From positions 1 through 30,832 of the forward strand of contig MSJH02000724.1 in the NCBI GenBank assembly GCA_001931875.2: a stretch of DNA of 30,832 bases, given 5' to 3'. Below are positions 21,745 through 30,830 of the stretch, piece by piece (the stretch's first letter is position 1; the number at the start of each line of letters is the position of its first letter). The position numbers and the translations under genes were made by a program. Under the pieces are notes generated by a model that made no database searches, was not told the origin of the DNA, and worked only from the letters and a program-made list of their open reading frames with translations. The stretch is from Byssochlamys sp. IMV 00236. Its lineage: Eukaryota; Ascomycota; Eurotiomycetes; Eurotiales; Thermoascaceae.

Positions 21745-22425
21745 GCACGCTCTTTATTCACACTGTAACCTAGTATGGCCATGTTGGTGATTCAAGTGAC
21801 TGCAGATATTGGGCTGGGTACACTGAGTGTAAATAACAAGCTTTGCCCTTTTATCTGTGAATAGAGATATGCTTTCTAAGTGTGGCTACTGTTATGTAAT
21901 GATTTAATAAGGCACAAGACAAATACAAAATAAGTACTCTTTGAGATAAAGACAGAAGGAACGTACAAATAAATTAATGATCTATTATTTATAGTTGCTA
22001 TCAAATGGCTGGTAAGTCACTATTCTAAGCGTGGATTATAATTACTGAGGATATGATTGACTAACGGTTCCTGAATTCATAAAGAAAACTTTTAATTCAT
22101 TCCTGACACTGATCTTATTGTTCATTTCATGATCTGGGTTCTGATACTGCTTTTACCATAAAAGGATTATCTCTCAAAGAAGTGTATCCTTTCATATAAA
22201 GAAGTAAGGGTCTATATTCAAAGGGAAGATTCTATTTAATTTGACTTATCACTAAAAGTGTGTACAATCTTATAATGTATGAATTTACTCTATTCATACT
22301 GATTATAGTCGTTTATCTCAATGTCAGTCATAAGCAGACATTGTTCTACGACAGTTGCTCGAATAAATGCTTATGCTGTTACTAGGCTGTATCGAACCAA
22401 AAGTTATTTTGGGTAGTTTGCTGAG
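21745..22425. repeat. Diverged dispersed repeat, copy 2, split by about 460 bp
   Basis: The left block (about 21745-21897) matches copy 1 from CAC(A/T)TGTAACCTAG to GTGGCTACT. The right block (22362-22425) matches from ATGCTTATGCTGT to TTTTGGGTAGTTT. In copy 1 these blocks are only about 7 nt apart, near 910. Copy 2 has about 460 bp of unrelated AT-rich sequence between them. Either copy 2 received an insertion or copy 1 lost sequence; I see no clear terminal repeats on the extra segment. Confidence 0.55.
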
Positions 22426-22593
22426 TCAAGACCATCTTCTGAGCTTGTGAGACGACTGGTAGACGAGGTTGGGGCCTATCAATAACTACCTGTTGGCAGT
22501 CTGTCAATCCAGACTTGTCTGGGGCTGTTCAGCTTGTACTTTCTAGGTTTTTCAGATGTATAAGTTCAGTCTTGATACATCATCACTTTTTAC

Positions 22594-22629
22594 AAGGTAT
22601 ATACATCATTGACATTCAGTGTATACCTT
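22594..22629. other. Stem-loop followed by T9
   Basis: AAGGTATATAC pairs with GTATACCTT (one bulged base) across a 16-nt loop. It is followed by C and nine T residues. A stem with a T run resembles an RNA polymerase III stop or an RNA processing signal and lies about 170 bp after the dispersed repeat. No transcript is implied by sequence alone. Confidence 0.35.
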
Positions 22630-22972
22630 CTTTTTTTTTGGGATCATATGTACTCTTACCTTCCCGTGGTTGATCCTGTCAATCAAGGCTATTATCGTCT
22701 TATTATAAAAAAGTTGCTTAATAAATGACGCGCTTTATTTTATTTAATACCACGTAAAATGTTCTATTATTACTTTTATTGTTACAAGTACGCCTTCATC
22801 AATACACATCTATTATCACTGGTGAACGTGAAAGAAGAAAGTATTTTTTGATCATTGATACAATAGAATAAGCTGTGTGTGATAGTTAAAGTTTCAAGTG
22901 TTTGTGTGTAATACATTAACCTTGTTCTAAGAATCAAGTTCTGTTCAATGTTACACTTGGAGGGCAAACAGA

Positions 22973-22979
22973 TATAAAA
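22973..22979 (+). promoter_or_regulatory. TATA box of kelch paralogue 2
   Basis: TATAAAA lies 40 bp upstream of the ATG at 23013, a usual position for a fungal TATA box with a very short 5' UTR. Confidence 0.45.
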
Positions 22980-23012
22980 TGGCTGCAAACCATCTTCTTT
23001 CAGTTAAACAGA

Positions 23013-25121
23013 ATGAATATACACAATAGATTTGTGTTATTTATAAGTTGGTGCTATGTATTTGTAGCTACTGTTACTGCTACTTCAATGCCCGGCCGTT
23101 CGTTCCCAGGTACGTTTCTATAAGCTAAAAATTACTGCAAACTCAGGATTATCTTGGACGCAGCGTGTGCGTATCTAAATAGAAAAATTTATTGTTATGG
23201 GGGAGATCAAGGAGGCACATTTGTGGGTTCGGATGTTTACGCTCTTAGCCTAGATAGCAGCAATCCTGTATCAATCAAAGATATGAACACAAACTGGACG
23301 CAGATCTCTATTAAAAACAGCTTTGACCCTGAGGCAAGACTAAATCCTCAGTTTGTGGCATTGTCTGACAACAGAAGGCTTGTCATTAATGGTGGGCACC
23401 AGTTTGGTTCTGCCCCGATAAGAAACCATAGCATCGTATTTGATGTTCAAAACAACACTTGGCAGAAACTCCCCGACTTTCTTGGAGAAAACAATACAAG
23501 GTATCTGTTTGATAATAGGTTGTGTTTTTTAATATTAAATGACTTTCTAGATCCGAGGGAACTGCGGTAACTATACCCTCAGCTATAGATGACACTATTG
23601 TTTTGTTTGGTGGCAAGGTGTTCATACGAAGGTAAGTGAAAGCAAACATTTCAGCATATCATAATACGTTATGAATAATTGTGAGTCGATTTTTCCAGCA
23701 ACGCAGGGGAAACGACTATACCTTATGTGAACAGTACAATATATAACACTTCATCGAGAGTAAGTATTCTTTAGGAATAGTAGATGTTCTTGCTTATTTG
23801 TGATAGACTTGGGCTTACCTTAAACCGCAACTCAATATACCAATTTACAGTATCCCTGTTGGTCAATCAACAACGTTCAATCCAAAATCAGGAATCATAT
23901 ATTATTTTGGAGGGCAAACATGTAATGTCTTTAGTGCTATCGCCTCCCTTGGGCCCCCTTTCGGCGATAACTATGCAAATTGCACCCTTTCCAGCCTTAA
24001 ACGGGGGTATATATTCGATACAAAAAAGGCGATATGGGATCGAAACAACTACACTGCGTCCACTGGCAGCAAGATTCCTTCAAAGAGACAGTACTTGACA
24101 ACCGTGCTTGGTATGTGTACAGCTCTAATGTCTATTACACAATACCAACATAATTGTAGCTTCTGATTTTCAGCATATCATTATGTATGGTGGCGAAAAT
24201 GATAAACAAGGTATAAAGCGTAAAGTAAAAAAAAGAGCTTCATTTTGACTCTTTAATAGCTGTGTCTGATTTCATGTATACTCTGGATCTCAACAATAAT
24301 ACATGGACACAGGTCAATGTTAAGGCAAACGGCAGTGGCTTTACAAGAACTGCTCATTCAGGTATTGCTATACTTGAGCTACCCTATGCAGTAAGAGCCC
24401 ATACTGACAATCTATATATTTACAGCTGTTTTAGTGAATACGACGCTTTTTATTCTTTTTGGAAAGGATAATAGCAATACTTATGCCCAAATTATGCTGG
24501 CTTATAATGTAACTGATCTCTCGAATATACATCCAATTGATTACTACTATTCTGACACAATCAGCACAAATATTACTTTGGACCAGCCTAGTCCCTTAAC
24601 ACCTTCCACACCACTTCCTGACATTAAGCCTTTATCAACAGGAGCAAAGGCTGGTATAGCTGTTGGATCAATTGTGGGTGTAAGTCTGTTATTTTTAAAA
24701 AATAGCACCCTTTTGCTCATTCTTCTCTCTTCAGGCAGTAGCAATCTTTAGTGCACTCTTTCTTCTCTATCATAAAAAGCCAATGAGATATATGCAGCCA
24801 TCGGTTCAGGATCCTGACGAGCACATAATGGATGAAATGAATGACTTGGATTGGAACAATATTGAACGTCAGTACTTTGAGCTCGACACGTCTTCTACAA
24901 CAGCAGTAGCAGAATCTCTTTATAGGAATTCTACAGATCAGCAAGTATTGTCCCTAAATGCTAATATAAATAGCACATACACTGTTTTCAAGACGACAGA
25001 AGTCTCACAAACACCTAATGTAGAAATAACTCATACAATGGAAAGTCCAGCACAGACCCCGGATGTTTCAACCTTTCATATAGCAGGTTTATCGCAAACA
25101 ACGGATGCTGTAACAAAGTAA
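23013..25121 (+). CDS. Type I membrane kelch-repeat protein, paralogue 2
   Basis: Nine exons (23013-23109, 23164-23500, 23551-23631, 23699-23759, 23807-24110, 24160-24210, 24260-24361, 24426-24679, 24735-25121) give 557 residues. A signal peptide (about 1-26) is followed by kelch repeats (KIYCYGGD, RRLVINGG, DTIVLFGGK, IIYYFGGQ, HIIMYGGE), a Pro/Thr-rich stalk, one transmembrane helix (AGIAVGSIVGAVAIFSALFL) and HKK. The cytoplasmic tail is longer than in paralogue 1 and contains three spaced units like SQTPNV, AQTPDV and SQTTDA. Most splice sites match paralogue 1, including exons of identical length (51 and 102 nt). An extra intron (23632-23698) splits the third kelch exon. The extracellular part has a Cys pair in the insertion after FGGQTC that paralogue 1 lacks. 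The coding end lies about 5 bp from the terminus of a DIRS remnant. Confidence 0.86.
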
Positions 25122-25271
25122 AATTTAGAATCAAGCAGTTGTCAAAGTGAAAGAAGAAGGTGAGGTGGTAATAGGCTTTTTTACGCCACGCTTTATTTTC
25201 AGATAATATATAATAAAATTTTTTTTCTTGTCTATTTCTTCAGATCTTTTAGCGCTGCTAACGCATTTTTT

Positions 25272-26660
25272 CTATTTTTCTTGGGATGGGAACAACAGCG
25301 AAGTAAACCAATTGAAAGTTGAAGGGCGGATGACCACCTCATCTTCTCCTTCCACTTCGACAACTGTTTGATTAGAAGTCATACTTATCCCAATCATTAT
25401 TGCCTCCGTTCCAGGTTCCGATGAGGTGGTAGCGTTTTCCGTAGTAGAAAAAATAGTAGTACTGATATCTTGACTCTCTTGAAATTTATCAAACGGTTTA
25501 TAATAGAACCTCTCAAATGTATCCGATTTTCTTGACCAATTTGCATGTTCCTTGATCCTGTCAATTGAGTGTCCATTTTGTACTGCCCATGTACTTGCAG
25601 CTGATCTTAAGGAATGGGCCTTGTGAACACTTGTGTCTATTCCTGCCTCATGCATTATTTGTTGTATCCAGAAAGCTGTTGTAGCTGGTCTGATTGATCG
25701 GCATGGATTGTTATTATCTATTTCCGCCAAAAACAAAGTATGATCGTTTGGTAATCCCTCCCGAAGTTTTGTCGTACGAGCTATGAAGGTAGCAAGTGTT
25801 CTAAATGGACAATCGTCTTCTTTAACATTGTCAATTGTACCAAGCTTGGTTGTCTTCCATTGACTTTCTTTGGGCTCTCTTGACGTTAAAGTGACCCCGA
25901 GCAGTTGCCTTTCGCTTGACCAAGAGAAAACGACATCTCGAAATTGCAAACGGTCAAGGCCAGATCGAGGTCACATCATAGAAGCAATGCCAATCCACAG
26001 TAGTGTTTTCTTTTGTAGCTGTTCCAAGGATAAATCTTCGTTTGGTCCTCAGCTACGAATATAAGTGATGACTTGCTGAACATCCCAAACTTGTTGCTTG
26101 TCTTGATCTGGGATCAACATTTCGGATTTCCGTTTTGCTTGAAAAAACGATACTATTAGTGAATCTTCGGTGATTGGTATCTTGCCTTGATGGATAATGT
26201 TAAAAACCGATGCAATGGATGATCGATAGACATTTAGCGTGGGAGCAGACAGATGCGCGCGTACATTTAGAAACCGAAACACCATTTGAGGATCATAAGC
26301 TTGAGGGTCCAAGTCATACTTTTCACACCAGTTTGACCATACTCGCCAACCATGATCATAAGCTTTTTGTGTCTTTGAACGAGTCGCCTGGGATAGGCAC
26401 TCAACCTCTTGGATGGTTAGACCTTCGGTAATCCTCTTCCTGAAGATAATATCCATGCGACTAGTGACCATTGACGGTTGAGCTTTATCGATATCGGTGC
26501 CTTCAAGTGCTTCATTCGTTGTATCAGGCTCCACCAGTATTGAGTTGGCCACAATGCGGCTATTAAAATAGCCTGCCTGACTTTGTCCTCTTGAATCTTC
26601 CTTAGTACTTTGGAAATCAGTTTCCAGGATGGATTCAAATACAAACCCCTCTTTGGCCAT
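25272..26660 (-). pseudogene. DIRS tyrosine recombinase with two in-frame TGA codons (element 1)
   Basis: From ATG at 26660 to TAG at 25272-25274 there is one continuous frame of 463 codons. It contains exactly two internal stops, both TGA (26049-26051 and 25971-25973), and no frameshift. The N-terminal half is the core-binding domain (SKTQKAYDHGWRVWSNWCEK). The catalytic half follows, with LQKKTLL before the second TGA and PRSG after it. KAHSLRSAASTWA supplies the HxxR-like box, and ANWSRKSDTFERFYYKP the final His/Trp and Tyr region. These enzymes integrate the circular DNA form of DIRS elements. The first TGA aligns with a TGG in element 2 (VENWGATK). The second sits at the box containing the first catalytic Arg and is TGA in both copies. 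It is either a pseudogene or decoded through UGA. Confidence 0.82.
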
Positions 26661-26716
26661 ATCTGGTTGAATGCATCCACCGCTTGAGCTTCGTTTGCTC
26701 TTAACAATGGGTCAAA
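26417..26716 (-). pseudogene. C-terminal tail of DIRS RT/RNase H frame (element 1)
   Basis: This open frame reads (D)PLLRANEAQAVDAFNQIWPK and continues through GLYLNPSWKLISKVLRK and ALWPTQYWWSLIQRM to TAA at 26417-26419. It is the segment after the RNase H domain in DIRS polyproteins. The recombinase ATG (26660) lies inside it in another frame, so the two ORFs overlap by about 240 bp. The upstream part of the gene is lost at the junction with element 2. Confidence 0.75.
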
Positions 26717-26882
26717 ATAACAATGTTGCCGAAAAGACGGCAGAGACAGAATATGTGGCTATAGGCTTTCTAGCCGCGCTTTATTCTCAGAAAAACGATA
26801 AAAAACTTCTTATAATCTACATTCTTTACATCTTTCTATACGTGCGTCTTGGATGAGGAAACCATGGTAGCTTGGGCGGGAG

Positions 26883-28136
26883 CTAGAAAAACTTTCGATA
26901 CCAGGGCTGGGTAGCTACCACATCTTCTGCCTTCTTTTCGGTAACGTTGCTATTGTGGGTCGTGCCTACCACAATTGCTGTTGCCTCCAATCCGACTTCT
27001 GATGTGGTTATCTTCTTGGTAACGTTTCCGAATACCGTGTCCACAATCGTAGCGCCCCTGATGTGTTGATCTCCTGGTCTATAATAGTAGTCTTCGAAGG
27101 CTGAGTTGTATAAACTCCAGTTAGCATGCAATTTGATATTTTTAATAGGAACACCAACCATAGTCGCTTTGGTGCTGAACGCGGAACGGAGAGAATGTGC
27201 CTTGAATCGTGTTGTGTCGATTCCTGACGTCTTCATAATTTCTTCCAGCCATACGCTAACAACCTTGGATCTAATTGATCGTGTTCCGTACTTGTTGTAT
27301 GCGATGTGAGCCAAAAAGAGAGTGTGATCGTCTTCTAAATCATGTCGTATGTGGGACGCCCGTTGGATTAACGCATGCAAAATTCGTGCAGGGCAGAGAT
27401 TCTCGTCCATCGTTATTCCAGTCTTACTTGCTTTTGGTTGGTGTGCACCCAATGTGGTACCGATTATATCGCCCTCGAATTCTACGAAGGTGGCATCTCG
27501 ATGTTGAAGATTCCCCAAATCAGACCTCGGCCGTCACATGGTTGCCATTGTTAAAAGCACTAGCGTCTTCTTCTGTAGTTTGTCTAAGGGCATGTCCTTG
27601 GTAGCACCCCAGTTTTCCACTAGAACCAATATGGGATCGATATCAAAGATCTCCTGATTTCTGTTTAGTAACTCGCTTCTTGTTCTCTTTCTAGCCTTGA
27701 AAAATTGCTGAATTAAGGCGTAGTTGCCCAAGTTCGGCTCTTGAGCATGTACGACTCGATACACTGAGGCGATCACTGAGCGGACTACATTCAAGTGTTG
27801 TAATGAAAGAGAGCTTAGCGACACCAGATATTCTACCACTAGGGGTGGGCCGTAGTGGAGGAAGTCCTTCTTTGGGGTTCGGGATAAACATCACGTCACT
27901 CAGTTCTTCCAATGTTTGTTGTAATTGTCCGATGTTGACTTTCTAGTAGATCGGGTCAAGTATTGAACCGTAGACTGACTCAGTTCTACCTTTTCTTGCC
28001 AGTGCTTGACAATCTCCAGGCGATTACTGAGAAATTCTTCTTCAAGTTGAAGACTAGGAGTTCTGTCTTGTTGCGCTTCAACACTTGCGGTATCAGCTTC
28101 CAAGTTGGGTGTAGGAAGCGATCCTTCCTGGGCTAT
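26883..28136 (-). pseudogene. DIRS tyrosine recombinase with three in-frame TGA codons (element 2)
   Basis: The frame runs from 28136 to TAG at 26883-26885 (418 codons) without a frameshift. Three internal stops occur, all TGA (27900-27902, 27891-27893, 27534-27536). The first two lie in YNKHWKN-TGA-VT-TGA-C, which aligns with element 1 GWRV-W-SN-W-C, where both are TGG. The third is in MATM-TGA-RPRSDLG, the box with the first catalytic Arg. AHSLRSAFSTKA and HANWSLYNSAFEDYYYRP give the later catalytic boxes. The expected start ATG (MAKEG in element 1) is ATA here (IAQEG). The same G-to-A change turns the overlapping RNase H codon TGG into TAG (28133-28135). Confidence 0.8.
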
Positions 28137-28875
28137 GTTTGCTGGAAAGCACCTGTTCTTTCTGCTCTAGGATCGATCTTCCATGACCAGTACCTTTTCA
28201 ACTTCTTGTTGGCATCGTCAGCAAACGTACCTATCTTGAGACTGACATTTCATTCCTGTGCAATTCGTTTGACAACCCAATGTGGTAAGCTGTAATTGTG
28301 GAATATTTGAGACATTCGGCTCAGGGCGTCGGCCACTGTATTCATCACTCCTGGGATGTGCTGGTAAATGACTGTCAGGTTGTGCTGATTGCATACGTCT
28401 TGTATCACTAGAGCAATCAGCTGCAGTGTGAGGGAAGCGGTTTCATCCGCCTTCGCGGCATACTTGAGAGCTGTACGGTTGTTGAAATATATGTGAATCG
28501 TTTGATCTCGGAATATTTGTGCATGAGCTTAACGCAAACTGAATCGCCATAAGTTCTCTCACGTTTATTGACAGTTGTTTCTCGATATTATCCCAAAACC
28601 CTGTCTTTTGACTATGTCGCTGACATCCACATGGATCGTCACCGCAGGCGAAGCAGGAAGCCGTGTCGTAATCGGAAATCCATTCTTGAATGAACTCTGT
28701 GTTAGTCACCAACGAAACTCTTCTTGAGCATGATTGGATAGAGGGCATAATTGTTCCCATCGAGCTTGTTTTCTCGTCAAGTTCCTTGCCAAATCTCGCT
28801 GGATAAATCGCATGTGAATCAACGCTTCGCCTACTGCTGGCAGCAGTGCTGTAATCTGGCCCAGAAAAATATACT
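28133..28875 (-). pseudogene. Degenerate DIRS RNase H region (element 2)
   Basis: Three frames must be joined to follow the protein. QITALLPAVGEALIHMRF continues to IHVDVSD, then GFWDNIEKQLSINVRELMAI, then FRDQTIHIYFNNRTALKY and GVMNTVADALSRMSQIF. INVRELMAIQFAL and VADALSR are typical RNase H signatures of DIRS elements. Two single-step frame changes separate the parts, near 28,595 and 28,540. Internal stops are TGA at 28706-28708 (after EEFRW), TGA at 28250-28252 (after RIAQE) and TAG at 28133-28135, where element 1 has TGG. No reverse transcriptase domain is left. Confidence 0.75.
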
Positions 28876-30306
28876 AATTTCAAGTTTAACTTAACCACAG
28901 ATTCTGAAAGCTCTCTTAATTATTTTGAAGTAAATAAAGCTAAAGATTGGAGCTTTACAAGTTATCTTGAAGAAACTCATTTAAAATTTGACAAATCCAA
29001 ATTGACAAGAAACAAATTTATTTTATCTAAGTACAAAGAAGATTTACAATATTTAAAGCAACTACATGAAACTCCAGATGAGTTGAAAGATTATTTGAGG
29101 CTTTTGAAGAAAGAAGCAAAACTCACTGATCTTGACCTCAAACAATTATATCTCAATGATACAAAAAAAGTTATCCAACATCAACCAATCATTGTTTCAG
29201 GAGATAAGAACACAGTAAATCAATATAACTATGGAAATAAAAAAAAATAAAAATAAAAAAAAAAAAAAAGGAAACCTGTAGAATCAAGTGGTTCTGAAAA
29301 ATATGAATACCAAGGGAATCATCAAGCAAAAAATGGTGACTTTGGGGATAAATTCATCGAGTTCATGAATCAAGAAGAAAAAAAAAAAAGATTTCCGCCC
29401 TTTCAGTCCACTTGTACATAACATTTTTCGCTGTGGAAACGGAGTTTCTGATCGCCCAGATATACCAAAGAACATATATGCCCAGCATTTGGAGTGGCAT
29501 AATCAAGAGCTATCGAAGGGATACCCCTTTTCTGGTAATTACAATGCCTATATAAACAGCGTAATTGATACTGTTTCCATTCAAGAATTCACAAGCAGCA
29601 TGAACAATAGAAATGACAGCTCTGGCGAGTTTATTTTTATTCGGACAATTTTTGAAACTATGAAAAAAGTATATACAACAAGGGTTACCATGAAAATGTC
29701 AGAAGCAATATATGACTATTATATGGTACACCCTTTATTGGAGTTTGTTACTGAATCCATCTGCGGAAAAACGCCATGTGGATTCTTTCCTGGGGAAACT
29801 GTATTATGCGCAATGAAGAAGGTGAAAAAGATTACCTCGTAGATGCACTCTTTAAGTTATTTGAATATAATCAACTTGAAATCTTGCTATTAGAAACATC
29901 AGGTGCGTACGGAAACAACAATGCAACAAAAATTGACTTCGACAACCACAAAGGAATGTACGGCTTGTTAGCCATGTTGAAAGAAATTGCCAGCACATAC
30001 AACTTCGCAAGAATTGAATGCTTTTACAAGTTGAGGGTGTATTTTGTACAGGCTGCGAACAAATCGCTATACTTATGGTCTTTACGGTACTTGGAAGGGG
30101 ACGTATACGAGATGTGGAGGGAAGAAAAGATCGAAGTTGATGACAACTTTAACAACAAAGATTCTATTGTTCCAATGATACAGTTTCTCTGGAATTTGAA
30201 AGGAAGATTGGAAGACATGGTAGAACATCTGAATATAGTACAAAAAAAGACCATGAGGAAAACAAGAAAAGATACCGCTTCACTAGAGAAACGCCTGTCT
30301 TCTTGA
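28876..30306 (+). pseudogene. Frameshifted member of a Mucorales multicopy family of unknown function
   Basis: A coding remnant can be followed across about 1.4 kb in three pieces. Frame 1 runs from the element 2 junction (KFNLTTDSESSLNYFEV) through VSGDKNTVNQYNYGN to an A-rich stretch with TAA at 29248 and 29254. It stays open to a 12-A run at 29378-29389, where it shifts by one to FRPFSPLVHNIFRCGNG. It shifts back near 29,810 into DYLVDALFKLFEYNQ, LEILLLETSGAYG and FYKLRVYFVQAANKSLYLWS, ending in TGA at 30304-30306. LLLE.SG.YG followed by SLYLWSLRYLEGDVYEMWRE is a pattern I associate with abundant uncharacterised Mucorales proteins. No function is known to me. The 5' end appears cut by element 2. 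Homopolymer sequencing errors could explain the shifts. Confidence 0.6.
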
Positions 30307-30674
30307 CAGATTTTGTCAATCCGGCACCAGTGAAGCTTACACAAAGTAAACATTCGACAGGAATGTCAAAATACGGCCCCTTCAGCTCGCCTGAACACTA
30401 TTAGCTATGGCCATTGTTAAATGGATTAAATGATAAATAAAAGCAAGAATTATAAATAATTGAATTCTGAAAATAGTCTAATTTTTAACATGTAAACAGC
30501 TTATTTTATAAGAATTTGACACAAAGAGTTTAAGGATAAGAACTACATTAAGTTGCTATTTTCCTTAAACTATCAATCGAGAAAACTCTGGCAAAAGAGT
30601 CAGACCAAAAGATTCTGTAGCAACAGGTAAATCAATTAATACAGTATCATGGAATATATAATAATACTTATTTT
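30307..30674. other. Intergenic region
   Basis: AT-rich sequence after the end of the frameshifted gene. GACAGATTTTGTC at 30305-30317 forms a short dyad directly after the stop codon. No gene was recognised. Confidence 0.5.
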
Positions 30675-30830
30675 TTAAAAGAAAAGGGAAAGAAAGGATT
30701 TAGCGGAAAGAGAAAGGATATCTTTTGCAGGCCATCCCTCTGGTTGTAAAATTAAACAATCTTGCTTCAGGCCAGTGGTGTCACGACAGTTGGATTGTCG
30801 CCAAGCTCCAAAAAAGATATCATGACTAAC
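30675..30830 (-). CDS. Possible 3' end of an unrecognised gene (partial)
   Basis: On the minus strand an open frame enters from the right edge and ends with TAA at 30675-30677, giving about 51 residues. It begins VSHDIFFGAWRQSNCRDTTG and includes QDCLILQPEGWPAKDIL. Trp, Cys and Pro spacing looks protein-like, whereas the last codons before the stop are low-complexity (Leu/Ser/Phe). A GTTAG near the edge could be a splice acceptor. The family is not recognised. Confidence 0.35.
   Translation of the reverse strand, partial: VSHDIFFGAWRQSNCRDTTGLKQDCLILQPEGWPAKDILSLSAKSFLSLFF

Larger units (their letters stand above)
21353..23012. other. Intergenic region between kelch paralogues
   Basis: No coding sequence was recognised. 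The stretch holds the second copy of the dispersed repeat, split in two blocks (21745-21897 and 22362-22425). It also has a stem-loop at 22594-22629 followed by nine T residues, and the promoter of kelch paralogue 2 at its right end. Confidence 0.55.
25126..26716 (-). mobile_element. DIRS-type tyrosine-recombinase retrotransposon, 5'-truncated (element 1)
   Basis: This minus-strand element keeps the end of the RNase H frame (26716-26417), the overlapping recombinase frame (26660-25272) and about 145 bp of 3' terminal sequence. The terminus (25131-25168) and the recombinase coding end (25334-25371) form an inverted repeat with 33 of 38 positions paired. That matches the internal complementary region known from DIRS elements. 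The reverse transcriptase and the 5' end are missing. It abuts element 2 at about 26,716 and begins only a few bases after the stop codon of kelch paralogue 2. Confidence 0.85.
26713..28875 (-). mobile_element. DIRS-type tyrosine-recombinase retrotransposon, 5'-truncated (element 2)
   Basis: This second minus-strand copy lies head-to-tail with element 1 and belongs to the same broad family but is well diverged. It keeps part of the RNase H region, the whole recombinase and the 3' terminus. The terminus (26713-26758) is an inverted repeat of the recombinase coding end (about 26918-26957), apart from a 6-7-nt length difference. The shared block CTGAGAATAAAGCGCGGC (reverse complement, about 26773-26790) matches element 1 and copy A. 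The 5' limit lies between 28861 and 28880, where the RNase H frame stops matching and another gene remnant begins. Confidence 0.83.

Noticed and set aside
21699..21826. GTGATGA followed 120 nt later by CTGA, resembling box C/D of a snoRNA.
   Set aside because: No terminal stem brings the boxes together, no C'/D' boxes are evident, and the dispersed-repeat copy 1 lacks the C box.
26417..26660. Frameshift between the RNase H tail and the recombinase in element 1.
   Set aside because: The two frames are separate ORFs that overlap, as usual in DIRS elements. The recombinase has its own ATG at 26660.
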